Part shown: positions 20,843-32,159 of the stretch, piece after piece
Position numbering within the stretch: position 1 is the first letter of the stretch
How the letters are laid out: the number at the start of each line of letters is the position of its first letter
Assembly: GCF_964355755.1 (NCBI RefSeq)
Contig: NC_092679.1
Coordinates: 11,772,932 to 11,836,931 of the forward strand
DNA length: 64,000 bases
DNA from: Antedon mediterranea
Taxonomy: Eukaryota; Echinodermata; Crinoidea; Comatulida; Antedonidae
Reading direction: 5' to 3'
Notes under the pieces: generated by a model
Told to the model about the DNA's origin: nothing
Databases searched by the model: none
What the model saw: the letters and a program-made list of their open reading frames with translations, nothing else
Translations under genes and position numbers: made by a program

Positions 20843-21667
20843 TGTACTGATTTCTAATCAGTAGGTTAATTTGTATAGCGCCATCGTGCGGGTCCTTTTG
20901 GACAGATATGAGAACGTGATAATTAATTGTTTGTTTAGAGGACATAATAATCAACAAAGTTGTTATGTTGAATTTGAGCTACGATACCGGAACCGGTAAT
21001 GCTTTGTTATAGATGTTTTTTAGCTTTAGTTATGATACATTTAATATTCGTGACTCCTTCTTGCTTAGGCAGATTGGCATTATTTAGATGGCGAGGTCGT
21101 TTAGACTCGCCGCCTAGAGCATGGAGGGTTGGAGTGACATGGCCGGAGCAGGTTGTCATGGGTGTCGCTGTTCTGTGGAGCCCACCTTTATGCCCTCAGT
21201 TTGTTTGTTTACATTGTTTATTTAAATTGTTATTTACTGATTATTATCATTACGTTTACTGATAGCAGAATGATTGTAGAAGTTATGACGTGAACTTTAA
21301 GATTACTTTATAGTTATTTAGTCTATTTAAGACATGCAAATTTGCATCATGTATCACACAGTTAGCTGCACGTCATGGTGTGTTGTGCACATCTGAGCGG
21401 TCGTTCCGCTTGACGAAGCATAGATTACGTCATGTATGGTTGAGATACGTCATTGTTCTCTTCCTAAGTTTTAATGTTGTATTTACCTCAGTTTGAGGTT
21501 GTATTTGCTGATTGCTATTACTTGTTTGTTTTCAGTAATTTACGGCTAGAGGCTAGAGGCTAGAGATTAGAGGTTAGAGATATATGAAGAAATAAAGGCT
21601 GTAATACAGCATAAATGAGCCAGTAAATTCGTCGGTAGCGTTTCATTCTTAAGTACGTGTACTTACA
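20843..21667 (+). repeat. BEL/Pao 3' LTR (825 bp)
   Basis: Same as the 5' LTR except four substitutions (for example gtcctttt for gtcccttt, and gtgacatgg for gtggcatgg) and one extra gaggcta unit near 21553. Followed directly by the gtagg duplication. Confidence 0.97.
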
Positions 21668-21672
21668 GTAGG

Positions 21673-23045
21673 CCTAAGTAGCGAGCGTGAATTAATTTGA
21701 AAACAAACCTGGCCCGTCTGTAATTTCACCTCAACTCACGCTTACCTTTCCGAAGTTGTTACAATTTCGGCATTAATATAAAGAACGTTCAAAATCGATG
21801 ATATTTATTAACTCCGTAATTTTGCAGAACTTTAGTTTTCAAAACACATGATTTTAACTAGGAAAATCTCATCTTGTTTAAAAATGGAGTTGGTAGGTGA
21901 TTATTTACACAAACAAACATTTAACCGTACACTCTCTATTTGCTAATCGACTCCTATTTGCACGACCAATTGAATGTGGACGAATTTATTCTCCAGGCTA
22001 TAGGTAGGCCTACGTATTTTTTAGTGTCCCGTCACATACATTGGTCTATTAAATAACACCACAAAAACTGTACTACATCGAATATTCTATTATTACAGTA
22101 CTTTAATTTTAATATATTTACTGACATTCATGACAACAATATTTAATATGTATATATATCGGTCTAAAATAGTTAGTAAGTAGGCCCTACCCACACCGTT
22201 TACGTACAATACATGTTTTACTTCGTGAAAAAAAATTCGGCCTAGAAATTTACGATGTCTATTTAGTATAAATTAGCTTTGTTTAAAAAATCAGTTCCCT
22301 GTCAAGTCTCTATAAATTGAAGAATATGAAATCATCTACACAAGCATCACAACGATATTTTATTATCCATCTCGTAAATAGCAGAAGTGTCGGCCTTTTC
22401 GTAAGATCATGCCTGCATGGTGGATCGAGTGTGGGTCCATTCTAGCTTTCACATTAATTTCCGGTTCGTTCTCCCGATTTTAATTTTTCATTCTTCAATC
22501 GTCTAACTAACTTGATGTATGATATCCGAAACGATATAGTGGTGTTAAACCTAAGCAATTTAAGCAAAAACAACTTGTTGAAGCTGGCGGTCAAAAAAAT
22601 CAAAACAACAACAATGGTGACTTCTTCCGGTGGGTGGCAGTAAATAACCAAGCGCTGATTGGTTGAATTCCGTCTCTGCATATAACGGTCACTAATATAT
22701 CATGATAACTTCATAAGATCATGATAATTAACAGGCTCTCCGAGAGCACCTTAGCCGGAATTAACGTGATATTCAAGATCACGTTAACGACTTCCTGCAG
22801 GTTCACATAGAACATCATGATAATTTATAAAGAAATTAACGATAATTTCTGAACGTGAACCTAGCTAATCATATATGGATTGATGAAACTAAGCCAGGAC
22901 TGTTTAAAGCACATTTGGCTGGTCCTACTATTGACCAAGGGCTTCTCTCGTCCAGTGCCCATCTTGACCAGAAAAAATGCATAAGCCAATACGTCTGAGA
23001 CAGATACAAGTGCTGCTGCCATAAGATTTAGCAGCACTGATTTCA
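21673..23045. other. Non-coding stretch with a small palindrome cluster
   Basis: No gene recognised. Around 22690-22860 there are several short inverted motifs (atcatgat, cgtgatattcaagatcacg, gttcacatagaacatcatgat) resembling the spacer at 14520-14600. Confidence 0.4.
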
Positions 23046-24006
23046 ATAGACTTGCTCCAAGTCTGTGTTATCTTTTTTTTTTATTTATTTGTTTTTATTT
23101 CGACCGCGATTTTTGTCTGAAAATACAGACTTGTGAAACACGTATAGAAATCGATTTGCAGACCACACACATACGATAAGAATGACGTAGGTTATCATAC
23201 CGTATTTGGCTATATGGGGCGGGCGGTATGTAAATATGGATTTCGAATCAACCAATGATCATTTTGTTTCAAAATGAAAGAGATCGAGTACGTAGGCCTA
23301 CCAGTGCTTAATGTACGATCGAGACTGTTGAAATATAAAATAGTAATGCCAAGTTGTTTTGTTTATTAATTGTTTAGTCCTTGGCCTAGGCCTCTTTCGT
23401 AGGTCCTACTCAACTCACACGTATGACCTGCCAAATAAAACGCCAATGAAGTAGGCCTACATACCACCGGCACACAACAGGGCTACACCACCACACAGAA
23501 CAGGGCAGGGTCTGGGTGGGAATTAAATCAAAATTATCTCCGCGTAATAAATGATCCATTCAATGTTTGATTTGCGGAGAAGCTAGCCTATCATATATCA
23601 AGACGAGTTTTCATGTTTCAAAGATCCCATCAAATGTTTACCAGACTACTAGGCATATAAAATAATTTCTAGCCTTCAGAACTTCCATAAATGTACCCAA
23701 GTACACATTGTCTAAACGTAACATAGCGCATGCGCATAATCTTAGTTGTTGAGTCTTTGAAATTCTGAAATATGAATATTTAAACGGTGTACGAGAGATC
23801 TAGAGTAGCCAATCGCATGCAGCTGAAACTAGTCAACCGGATAATCGTATGCACAAATAATTCTTGGTGTCAAACCACGTGACTTGTGCGTGTTTCCCCA
23901 GACGGAGTATCCAAAATCAAGCAGTATACGTATGAAACGCCATATGTGCCAAAATATTTATCTTTTAACTAATATTAAGACAAAACTCCGTCTGGAACCC
24001 AGACTA
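23046..24006. mobile_element. Non-autonomous element, 961 bp, copy 1 (family shared with 41.2 kb)
   Basis: Matches 41199-42061 in order and along its length (tagacttg, gtatttggctatatgggg, cagggcagggtctgggt, gaagctagcctatca, tgtgccaaaatatttatc, caaaactcc). Starts with TA-gacttg and ends with cagac-TA. A perfect 6-bp subterminal hairpin (gacttg ctc caagtc) lies at the start. No open frame is shared between copies. A TA target duplication is likely but not proven. Confidence 0.7.
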
Positions 24007-24029
24007 TGATTTCAAATGCATAATGTTAC

Positions 24030-24155
24030 CCCAGCACCATATACAGCAGCCAATATTGCCAGATGGTATCCCATCCAGCTGGACTAACCCAGCGTTAACT
24101 TTGGTGATCTTACGAAAAGAATAACCGGGGTTTCAACGTGGTAAGGCCTCATACA
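24030..24155 (-). pseudogene. 5S-rRNA-derived sequence (5S pseudogene or 5S-headed SINE)
   Basis: On the minus strand the order of blocks follows eukaryotic 5S rRNA: ggccttaccacgttgaaa near 24148, gatcacc and aagttaacg (A-box region) near 24105, then gttagtccagctggatggg (box C region) near 24075, and ggcaatattggctgctgta near 24040. Differences fall in the internal promoter (the A box reads aagttaacgctggg, and ctggatgggataccatctgg replaces the usual box C), so an active 5S gene is unlikely. It ends about 25 bp from the neighbouring non-autonomous element. Confidence 0.75.
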
Positions 24156-24800
24156 CGATATATTTATTGTCAATTTTGGAAAATACAAAAGTAATTTTTT
24201 TTCCCATGCTAAAACAAGTAAAAGATTGTAAAAACAGCCAACTTAAAAAAGTAGATATGGTGTGGATTTCACATAAATTTTGTAACAATAAACGTAACTA
24301 TCAAATGACTATGTAATATAAGGTCCAGCTTTGATTTGATTAGAATTTGGAAACTTATTACTAAAATACATACAAAGTGATAATATTAACTACTGAATCA
24401 ATATTAGATTTGTTAATAATGCCCAAAAGTGAACGTTACCGGTCGACCACAGGTGTTTCTGCAAATGAACGAATTGTTTAACGAAGTTTTAACTCGGAAT
24501 TTTGAGTATTTTTAAGTATCAGAAAAGACCATGTCCATTCGGATATGAATATTCTCATTCATCCAGGTAATATTAAATTTAGAAAGATATCAATCTAATC
24601 CACTGGACTTATTTGTTTAGTAAACAGCGACGTTTCAAAACCTATCCATGCCTATTGATTTCTATTTTTAGTGATGATGTCATACAGCGTATTTAATCCC
24701 TGTCGCTCTTTCTGCATTGTGCGAGCCCTTACTTTATTTTGGTATTGAGCTTTGCTCCATTTCTGAATGATTTATCCAAACAGTTTTTCTCGCTTATTAG
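24156..24800. other. Non-coding stretch, nothing recognised
   Basis: No gene or structured repeat recognised up to the acceptor site of the orphan METTL27-like exon. Confidence 0.4.
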
Positions 24801-24988
24801 GTGGTATTGTATTCATCGTAATTAACCAATGATGGCTATCACAAGAACCAGCTTACAACGAAGGCAAACTTGAGGGTGCCTTCCAGAAAAGTGTCGACGA
24901 AGGCAAATGGGAGTTAGTTCTTAGAGAACAGAGAGATAAATATTTTACAAATGATGAAGCAGAAGTGTTTGTTTTCAAAATAAAATAA
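24801..24988 (+). pseudogene. METTL27-like orphan last exon, copy C, with a nonsense codon
   Basis: A 188-nt segment after a cag-like acceptor (ttattag) aligns without gaps with the last exons of copies A and B and ends at the same stop. The codon at 24830-24832 is TGA where A and B have CGA, a CpG-type C to T change. Downstream residues (WLSQEPAYNEGKL, WELV.REQRDKY) remain readable. Exons 1-4 are not found nearby. It is a partial duplication remnant. Confidence 0.85.
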
Positions 24989-25621
24989 AATGCGCGTGCA
25001 CACACAGACACACCTACACAAGGTCGTCAAATCGAAATCCCCATATATATAGCATTTCCGTAATACATATTATACAGTACAATTTAACTTGTACGACAAA
25101 CAACACTATATTTAAATTCCATAAAAGTAATTTCAAACCATGTATAAAATAGTTTATGTAATAAAGCAATAAACAATTCTTTAGAATATAATTATATGTT
25201 ATTTATTTTTGGTGACCGATTTCCGTCATTGATAAAACGGTTTTTTTTTTTGTAAGTATAATGTTTAAAGTTATTTAAAATTATACACTATGGAAATGTA
25301 TTTCCATGTACGTCACAGAACCAACCCGGTTTAAGTAGGCAACGTTAGATAACCTAACCAGCTAATTACCAGGCACGACAAAATTTAATCTCATAAAGGA
25401 ACTTAGCTGTAGGAGGTTTCCGAAACAACATAATAATTCAAATATAAACATCGCATATTTCATTATAGGCCTAAACAGCGGTCGTAAGAAAGTGAACTTT
25501 CCGTGGTCCAATTTTGATGAAAACATTAAAGGCAATTGTTCAGAAAAATGTTTGTTGTCGATTAATCCTCGACACATATACATCATGTCAATAGAGAGAC
25601 TTAAATTAGACTGTGCATACG
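24989..25621. other. Non-coding stretch, nothing recognised
   Basis: Short CA-rich start, then AT-rich sequence without recognisable genes. Confidence 0.4.
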
Positions 25622-25627
25622 AGTTAT

Positions 25628-25827
25628 TATGGAACGCCGTTTACGCAACATTTCGATGATATGAATTTTATGACGCGATATGTGAATGAAATGCATCGAT
25701 ATGAATTGAATGGCGCGATAACATTTCATTCATATATCGCGCCATCCAATTCATATCGATGCATTTCATTCACATATCGCGTCATACAATTCATATCATC
25801 GAAATGTTGCGTAAATGGCGTTCCATA
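25628..25827. mobile_element. 200-bp snap-back palindrome element with AGTTAT direct repeats
   Basis: The two halves are reverse complements over roughly 95 bp each, with only a few mismatches (for example gccgtttacg against cgtaaatggc) and a short centre near 25725-25731. Within each arm the motif atatgaat recurs. agttat flanks both ends (25622-25627 and 25828-25833), consistent with a target duplication; read differently, the duplication is gtta with TTATGG ends. It has no coding capacity. Confidence 0.9.
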
Positions 25828-26204
25828 AGTTATACATAAGTACAGTTAAGTTCTATCGTTGTGATTGATTTAGGATATTTCCATTGATTTGCAACTTTCT
25901 ATAGAGGGCCGCGGCAACTTTATTGACAGAGCATTGACGCTACTCGTACTCCGAAATCTTGTTTAGTTACTGGGTCATCATTTCTTCAACATAAGCTAAG
26001 TAGGCCTATGTTTTAGATCAATATGACATATTATATTATAGATAGTTAGGCCTAATACTATTATATTAGTATGTTGTTTTGTAGAGCACTCTTCAATTCG
26101 AAACGGTGTATTTTTGTTGTAAATACTAATGAAATATTGCATAGCACGCTTGAGTTTGTGTACTCGTTATGCTCATAATAAGTGTACTATGGCACGCCAG
26201 GACG

Positions 26205-26335
26205 GACATGTCAAGTTGACCTCGCTCGTGTTATGTAGAAATCGCTCGTGTTGAGTTTACACATCGCCCGTCTGTTATGGAGACATCGCTCTAGTTGAGT
26301 TTACACATCGCTCGTATTATGGAGACATCGCTACA
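26205..26335. repeat. Minisatellite of the catcgctcgt type
   Basis: Units of about 25-45 bp carry catcgctcg(t/g) followed by ttgagtttaca or ttatggaga, repeated about five times with drift. Confidence 0.7.
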
Positions 26336-26439
26336 AAAGAGTGTACTTTATCAAGCTTTACTTTTGTTTGTGTGTACGTAAATTCCTTGAGAAGTTTATA
26401 AAAATATATTATGTACTATCTTGAATCTAATACTTTATT

Positions 26440-26850
26440 GAGCAACCACCAATTTATTGAGCAACCACTAACACGGTTTTTTCGGTCCCGTCGATCTTGT
26501 CTTATCCAACTTTTAGAATGTTTACACAATGATAAGGACGATGGTGACCCAATTGATATTATATCTATTTTGATTGCAGAAGGCTTTTGACACTGTACCG
26601 CATATGCATTTATGTCCAAAATTAAGGCTAACGGTATAAATGGTATTCTTCTCAAATGGATTTCAAATTTTCTTAGTTCTAGACGTCAATATTTCCGTCA
26701 AAGGATCATTTTCTCCTTAGCTTCCAGTTTTCCGTGGTGTTGCCTCAGGGCTCCGTCCTGTTTTATTAACGATAAATTGTTCGCAGATGATGCCAAAATT
26801 TACAGACCAATACGTACCCCAAATGATGTAACAAAATGTACCTTTGTATG
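26440..26850 (+). pseudogene. Degenerate LINE reverse-transcriptase fragment
   Basis: The plus strand reads KAFDTVPH (RT motif A), then LLKWISNFLSSRRQ, then KLFADDAKIYRPI (motif C with ADD). The region that should hold the PQG motif is shortened and frames are broken, so this is an old deleted LINE copy. It is not the same family as the LINE at 705-3500. Confidence 0.7.
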
Positions 26851-27222
26851 AATCGTTAAACATTGGGCCCAGCCCATCCGGTTTACGTGTGATATCGTGT
26901 TCCATCCAGGGACCAGAATGTTGTAATGTAGTTTTTCCAGACGAAGTTTACCGACGCGTTACGTCGTGTACTGTGTATCGACATCTGGGAAATAAACTGA
27001 TTTCTCTTGGACTTGCTTCACTCGCTTCACTTGCATAGCCCCCATCGGGGAATTTAGCCCCCGCATCGCAAAGATTCGGCGCCACCGCTGGAGTCATAAA
27101 TGGTTGTTACATTTCAAATAGAAAAAGAAAAGAAATGCACAACTTTGCATGTTGGACTACGAAATCCACAACATAGTTATTGCTTAGGTGGCTCATTGTT
27201 AACTACGGTACCTCTAAATTAT

Positions 27223-27420
27223 TATTATTATTTTATTTATATAGCGCTTTTCCAAATTAGTATAAAATGATCAAAGCGCTTTACATCAGCACACACAACA
27301 ATGAGTCACTTCTTAGGAAATAGATGTGTTTTGAGGGCTTTTTTAAATTTTAAAACCGTGGTCTGTTCCCGGATCACAGACGGGAGTTTGTTCCACATCA
27401 CCGGTCCAAAAAATTGCGAT
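27223..27420 (-). pseudogene. LINE 3' end: ORF C-terminus plus tail
   Basis: Minus-strand reading gives WNKLPSVIREQ then FKKALKTHLF, the usual C-terminus of CR1/L2/Jockey-type polyproteins. It is followed by a 3' UTR with the inverted motif agcgctttgat..aaaagcgct and an ATT/TAA repeat tail (27223-27237). The rest of the element is missing. Confidence 0.7.
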
Positions 27421-27739
27421 GGGAAACAATGGGAAACCTTGTCTAATTACATATTCCATTTCGAAACTTTCTGACGTCGAACCACTATTAATAATAACAC
27501 ATTCTGTCTTATTATTTTGTTTGTAAATGGGTCTCTAGCGATGTTTCCATTCGAATTGATCGCCACCATTGGGATAATAAGGAGAATCAAAAGGATAATC
27601 AACAACTGCCTGGTCCTGAGATTTCGGATACTCTTTATAAAGGCGCAACTTCACAAAGGCTTTTAGCTCCATTGATCTATGGTGTTCGATTGCCTTGTAC
27701 GTTCTTAGCAGACGCCAAAATGATGCGTCGTTACCATTC

Positions 27740-28010
27740 CGAATTCTCTGTATGGGTAACTCTTTCTTGTGGTGTCCCTCGGGGCACCAACTTTGAACCA
27801 ATTATATTTAATTTCTGTAATTAATGATGCTTTTGACATACCCAATCATCCAAATTTAAGTATGTTGACGATCATAGCTTTGTTGAGATCCGTCGTGTTG
27901 ATCATCCTACCTATGTTGATTCGGACATTTACGTTCTAGACAACTATATGCCAACATTATAACAAATATTTAAAGCCATGAATTACAAGCTTATTTCAGA
28001 ATCACCCATC
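27740..28010 (+). pseudogene. Degenerate LINE reverse-transcriptase fragment (second family)
   Basis: Across broken frames the plus strand shows CGVPRGT (GVPQGT-like motif), INDAFDIPNHPNL and YVDDHSF, i.e. RT motifs B and C in the right order and spacing. The region upstream to about 27530 may belong to the same relic but no motif was secure. Confidence 0.55.
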
Positions 28011-28264
28011 CGTCCCTCCAAACTTAGTCATGGGGATAGGTAGTAAAATGCTGGATTTAGTTCCCGGAATAAAAAATGATTGGTATTCATATTCATGGCA
28101 ATTTTGAAGAGGGATATATTATTGTTTGTAATATGATTTCAAATATTAGTCGTAAAGGGTCTATTGGTCGTTTAGCTTGTCTTCTGTGGACGAAAAATCA
28201 GTCAAATCGGTCGCAATTAGTCGAGGTAAACGTGATTTAGTCACAGATTTAGTTCATTTTCAGA

Positions 28265-30780
28265 ATTAATTGACTTTTTGCAACGTGATTTCACTTTCTA
28301 AAATCATTTGTAATTAAATTGTTTTTTTGCAATTTGGATTTACTGTATTTCGTAATTATATTGATGTTTAGGATGACGACTGAGCCTGCACCGGACGGTC
28401 ATGAAGATACCAACACAGACGATAGACCGTCCCGCTTCAAAAAGGCAATATCTGGAGGATTCAGTGTTGCTGAAAAGATTGCCCACTACGATGCATGGGC
28501 AAATACGTATGACGAGGTATAATATTGTGAACATAATGGGCACAATTTATTAGCGTTTGTTGAACGCGCGAGAGACAGATTTTAAGTCTGTATATAGATA
28601 ACCTGACAGAATTACTTTCTTGAGTTAGTCTCGGAAGCATAATACATTTATATTATACTTTTTCCTTTTAAGGATATGAGGTCATATGGTTTTACCGGAC
28701 CAGAAATAGCTGTCGAATATATGAAGAGGTATTTTAAAGATACTAGCGGCAAATATTTGGATTGTGGAGCCGGTACTGGACTTTTAGGTGTACATGTACG
28801 TTTTTTTACTCTTCTTAGATGTAGTCCTAAACATACTATTAGAAATTTAACAGAAAAAAATTACAAAACCTTTTCTTTTAAAACAAAAACGGGTTCACAA
28901 CTCACTTTACAGTTACTTGAAGTTAGATTAATATAATCTATCGTTCAATTTCTATTCTTTGTTGACTAGATTAAGGAGTTGGGGTACACAGACTTCCACG
29001 CACTCGATGCATCCAGCGTGGCACTGGAGAAGGCAAAATCCAGACAAGCATATACTAAATTTATTGAAGAATTCATTAATACAGGAAAACTTAGCATAGA
29101 AACAGGTATGACAGTTAGTAGCGGAGGGATGAGCAGACTTTGTTTAGTCGTTTAGGTCGGTCTACCAACATTTCCTATTATATGGATTTAGTTGTGAGAC
29201 TCGCTTCTTGATTGTAATCACTTCCCGAGAAACCCTCAAAATGTTACACTCCAAACTTAATGCTAAGACAAAAATGATGAAGATGGTTTTGGTCGTTGGA
29301 GTTGCTGACAAAAATGTGTTTTTTTTTTTGCTTCCCATGTCAGAATGTAAAAATCGACAATAACTTTCTTTTCCCGAATTCCAGATACATATGATGGTTT
29401 GGTGTGTTGTGGTTGTTTTGTTCCTGGGCATTTAGAACCAGATTGTGTTGAAGATTGGTGCCGTATTGTTAAACCAGGTACCGATAAAATGATGTGTTCA
29501 CCAGTTGATTAAGTCAATTTGTTATACTTTATCTGAGTATATATAACTAGCATTTTATTAGACCTTAGATTTTGGAAAATTTGGAGCATTTAATAGATAT
29601 TTGAGCGACTGACACATTATGATGACTACGTCACCTAAATAGAAATTCCATTGCGTTATGCACCCTACTTCATGTGGTTTCCCTTCAACGACTGTGTGTT
29701 TTATGTCAGTATGCTCACGATGTAGACTCATAATTATTGAAATCAATAGCATATTAACATAATGTAACTTATCTGAACCTGCAAACCGTATATTTAGTCA
29801 GCCATATATTCAGCCATGTTTGTCGTCATCTAAATTACATTTATAATTTATTTCAACTAAAGTTACTAAACAAACAAAATAACTGCAAAAATGCCCTGTT
29901 TTCGAAGTATTTCCCGCCATTTTTAAGTATAAATAATTTGAGAAAAGAAAAATTGACACCCCCAAAATAAAAAAAATAATAATTGAAAATTGTGTCCGAT
30001 ATTTTTCAATAATGTACTTTTGAAATATATTAATTTGAAAATAAAATACTACATGAACTTTTATAAGGAAAAACAAAAACCGTTTTGGTCAATTACTCAA
30101 AAGTAGCTTTTTGTAGATACCCCTTTTCTCAAAGTACATAGTATGGGTTTTCATGTTGAAGCTCTATTCCATTTTAAAAATAAATTATCTGAATATTTTC
30201 GTTTGCTTCATTAGGTGGAATTGTGTTCATTGTGTTGTGCCAACGATGGCTATCGCAAGAACCAGCTTACAACGAAGGGAAACTTGAGGGTGCCTCCCAG
30301 AAACGTGTCGACGAATGCAAATGGGAGTTAGTTGTTAGAGAACAGAGAGATAAATATCTAACCGAGGATGTAGCAGAACTATTTGTTTTTAAAGTGAAAT
30401 AACAAATGTGTAACACTTCATGTCAAAACGTTGTTTTAAATGGTAATATAATAATTAATTTAGATATTATACATAATAATACATTTTAGAAACGTTGAAA
30501 ATGATGAGATATGTGAGAGCTAAAATAAAATTAAAATTCTTTTCTGGGCTTTCATGGTTGGTATGTTCGATTGGCTCTAACCGCTCACACCATTGATAAA
30601 TACTGAAATTACTAAGAATATAGGAAAGTTTCTTCTAGTTCGATTCTCACCTAGAAATGATGTATAATTATATATTGTACACCGTTGAAAGGTATTACTT
30701 TAATCAATCAGATGAATATAAATGTTCGGAAAATGAATGAATAAACAAAATATGGAATTGACTGATCTTGTGGTTTCTTA
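28265..30780 (+). repeat. Segmental duplication, copy B
   Basis: Partner of 11188-14488. It starts at ttgactttttgcaacgtg and ends near tgatcttgtggtttct. It lacks the 345-bp insertion of copy A, so it preserves the empty site. Confidence 0.9.
28373..30402 (+). CDS. METTL27: METTL27-like SAM-dependent methyltransferase, copy B (open, 227 residues)
   Basis: Five exons, 28373-28516, 28673-28795, 28970-29105, 29385-29477 and 30215-30402, have GT-AG borders and join to 684 nt without a stop. The protein has an N-terminal FDAWANTYDE-like segment typical of this family, class I methyltransferase motif I (YLDCGAGTGLLG, about residues 77-88), an acidic strand-2 segment (HALDASSVALEKA), the CCGCF/GHLE segment and a KPGG-IVFIV motif at the exon 4-5 join. 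Such enzymes move a methyl group from S-adenosylmethionine; the substrate of METTL27 is not known to me. Length is a little under the human protein. The last exon has some unexpected cysteines compared with copy A, so relaxed selection is possible. AATAAA at 30524-30529. A tttag just before the ATG resembles an acceptor, so a 5' UTR exon may exist. Confidence 0.8.
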
Positions 30781-31316
30781 CCTTAGTGTCATCAAGTGAT
30801 CTATGCAGAAAAGTAAAAAACAGTTATTTTAACACCTGTAGTAATTTCTTTTTCAAATAGCCCTCTAAACAAAACAAATTCAAAATTCTCATTTTTTCAA
30901 GAAAAAAATATATATATCATAAAATTTGCAGTTTCTATAATTATGGATAAAACAGGAATGTATTTTAGGGTAGTAGGCCTACTTACTGTAAGTTAGTACT
31001 TGTATGTTGTGCCATATCAAAACACCAACACATTAATATTACAAGCACAACACCTTATTATATCGTTTCAACATACATTCCACATACTGCAATCAAATGT
31101 GAGCATTGGCATAAATGCACATTTAAAAAAAAATATATATTTTAGAAAAATGATAGTATAGTTTTTTTTTTATTCAGTTGACAACTAACATGATAACCAA
31201 CATGGCGATGAAACCGCCACTAACAAGTTAAATATAAACATAATAAACTATAATAATACATTCAAATATGCAACAATAACATAAACAAAGATCGGAACAT
31301 TATAGAGATTTAACAA
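30781..31316. other. AT-rich spacer, nothing recognised
   Basis: Contains poly-A and AT runs; no gene or repeat pair was found. Confidence 0.4.
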
Positions 31317-31590
31317 TCTCGGAAGTATAAATTCCTTTGAGCAAAATACCATTCCCTCGAGGATGTCAAACCTTATATTTTACCTCTAAGCAGGAAATAT
31401 CTGTATAATATTCACTCTAATCCAACATTTTGTCCAAAAGGGCTGCAGCTACCATTTCTGACATTTTGAGTTTTGACCTTTTCCTCTTATAATCTATTAC
31501 TGTAATGCAAATTTTTCAGGTCATATATATTAATATTTAATCTAGTGAACTTTTTTGTCCAAAAGTGAACGGAAATATTTGTATTTTTAT

Positions 31591-31990
31591 TGACCTTGAC
31601 CTTCTATCTCGATAACTACTGGCCATAGAGATATGTATTTGGTCTTAAATTGTTCAGAACATTATATTCATTCTAATAAAACATTTGATCAATATGTGGT
31701 CAGAAATGGCTTTATTGACCTTTGGCCCTGACCTTCTTCTATCTCGATAACTATACTGGTCATAGAGAAATGTATTTGGTCTTAAATTGTTCCAAACATA
31801 TTATGTTTATTTTCATTCTAATGAAACATTATTTTTATCAATATGTGGCCAGAAATGACTTCATTGACCTTTGACCTCGGATTTCTTGTATCTCAATATA
31901 TAGTGGTCACAAAAAATAACATTTGACTTAAAATGGTTAGAATATATATTTTTATATTCATTATTACAAACATGTTGTGTCAAAAAGTGC
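31591..31990. repeat. Three tandem units of 125-150 bp, each starting with a TGACCT repeat
   Basis: Units start at 31591, 31716 and 31865 and share tatctcgataacta, catagag.aatgtatttggtcttaaattgtt, cattctaat.aaacatt and atatgtggtcagaaatg. Each starts with paired TGACCT half-sites: tgaccttgacctt, tgacctttggccctgacctt and tgacctttgacct. No coding frame. Confidence 0.85.
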
Positions 31991-32159
31991 ATAAAACCGA
32001 CCTAATTTGTTTTTACTGGTAGTGAGGATGTGATTTCTGACATAATTCCGTAATTCTATTTCTTAACACAGTTAGTTTTGTTTTAATATGGGGATTGAAA
32101 GAGTCTGATGATTGACGAAAAGTATGTAAAAGTATGTTCACGTCGCGTGCTCAAATTTG

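Larger units (their letters stand above)
14819..21667 (+). mobile_element. Complete BEL/Pao LTR retrotransposon with GTAGG target duplication
   Basis: Two LTRs starting TGTACTGATT and ending GTACTTACA flank a single long polyprotein frame. The host sequence gtagg stands just before the 5' LTR (14814-14818) and just after the 3' LTR (21668-21672), a 5-bp target duplication normal for BEL/Pao. The LTRs differ by four substitutions and one 7-bp unit, so insertion is recent. Element length is 6,849 bp. I could not identify a convincing tRNA primer-binding site after the 5' LTR. A short purine run (gggagg) precedes the 3' LTR. Confidence 0.97.

Noticed and set aside
22861-23046. Minus-strand 61-codon frame with a hydrophobic start
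   Set aside because: No recognised domain, no splice context and it runs up to a transposon end; chance frame is more likely.
27535-27801. Minus-strand 88-codon frame
   Set aside because: It overlaps plus-strand LINE RT motifs and has no recognisable domain of its own.
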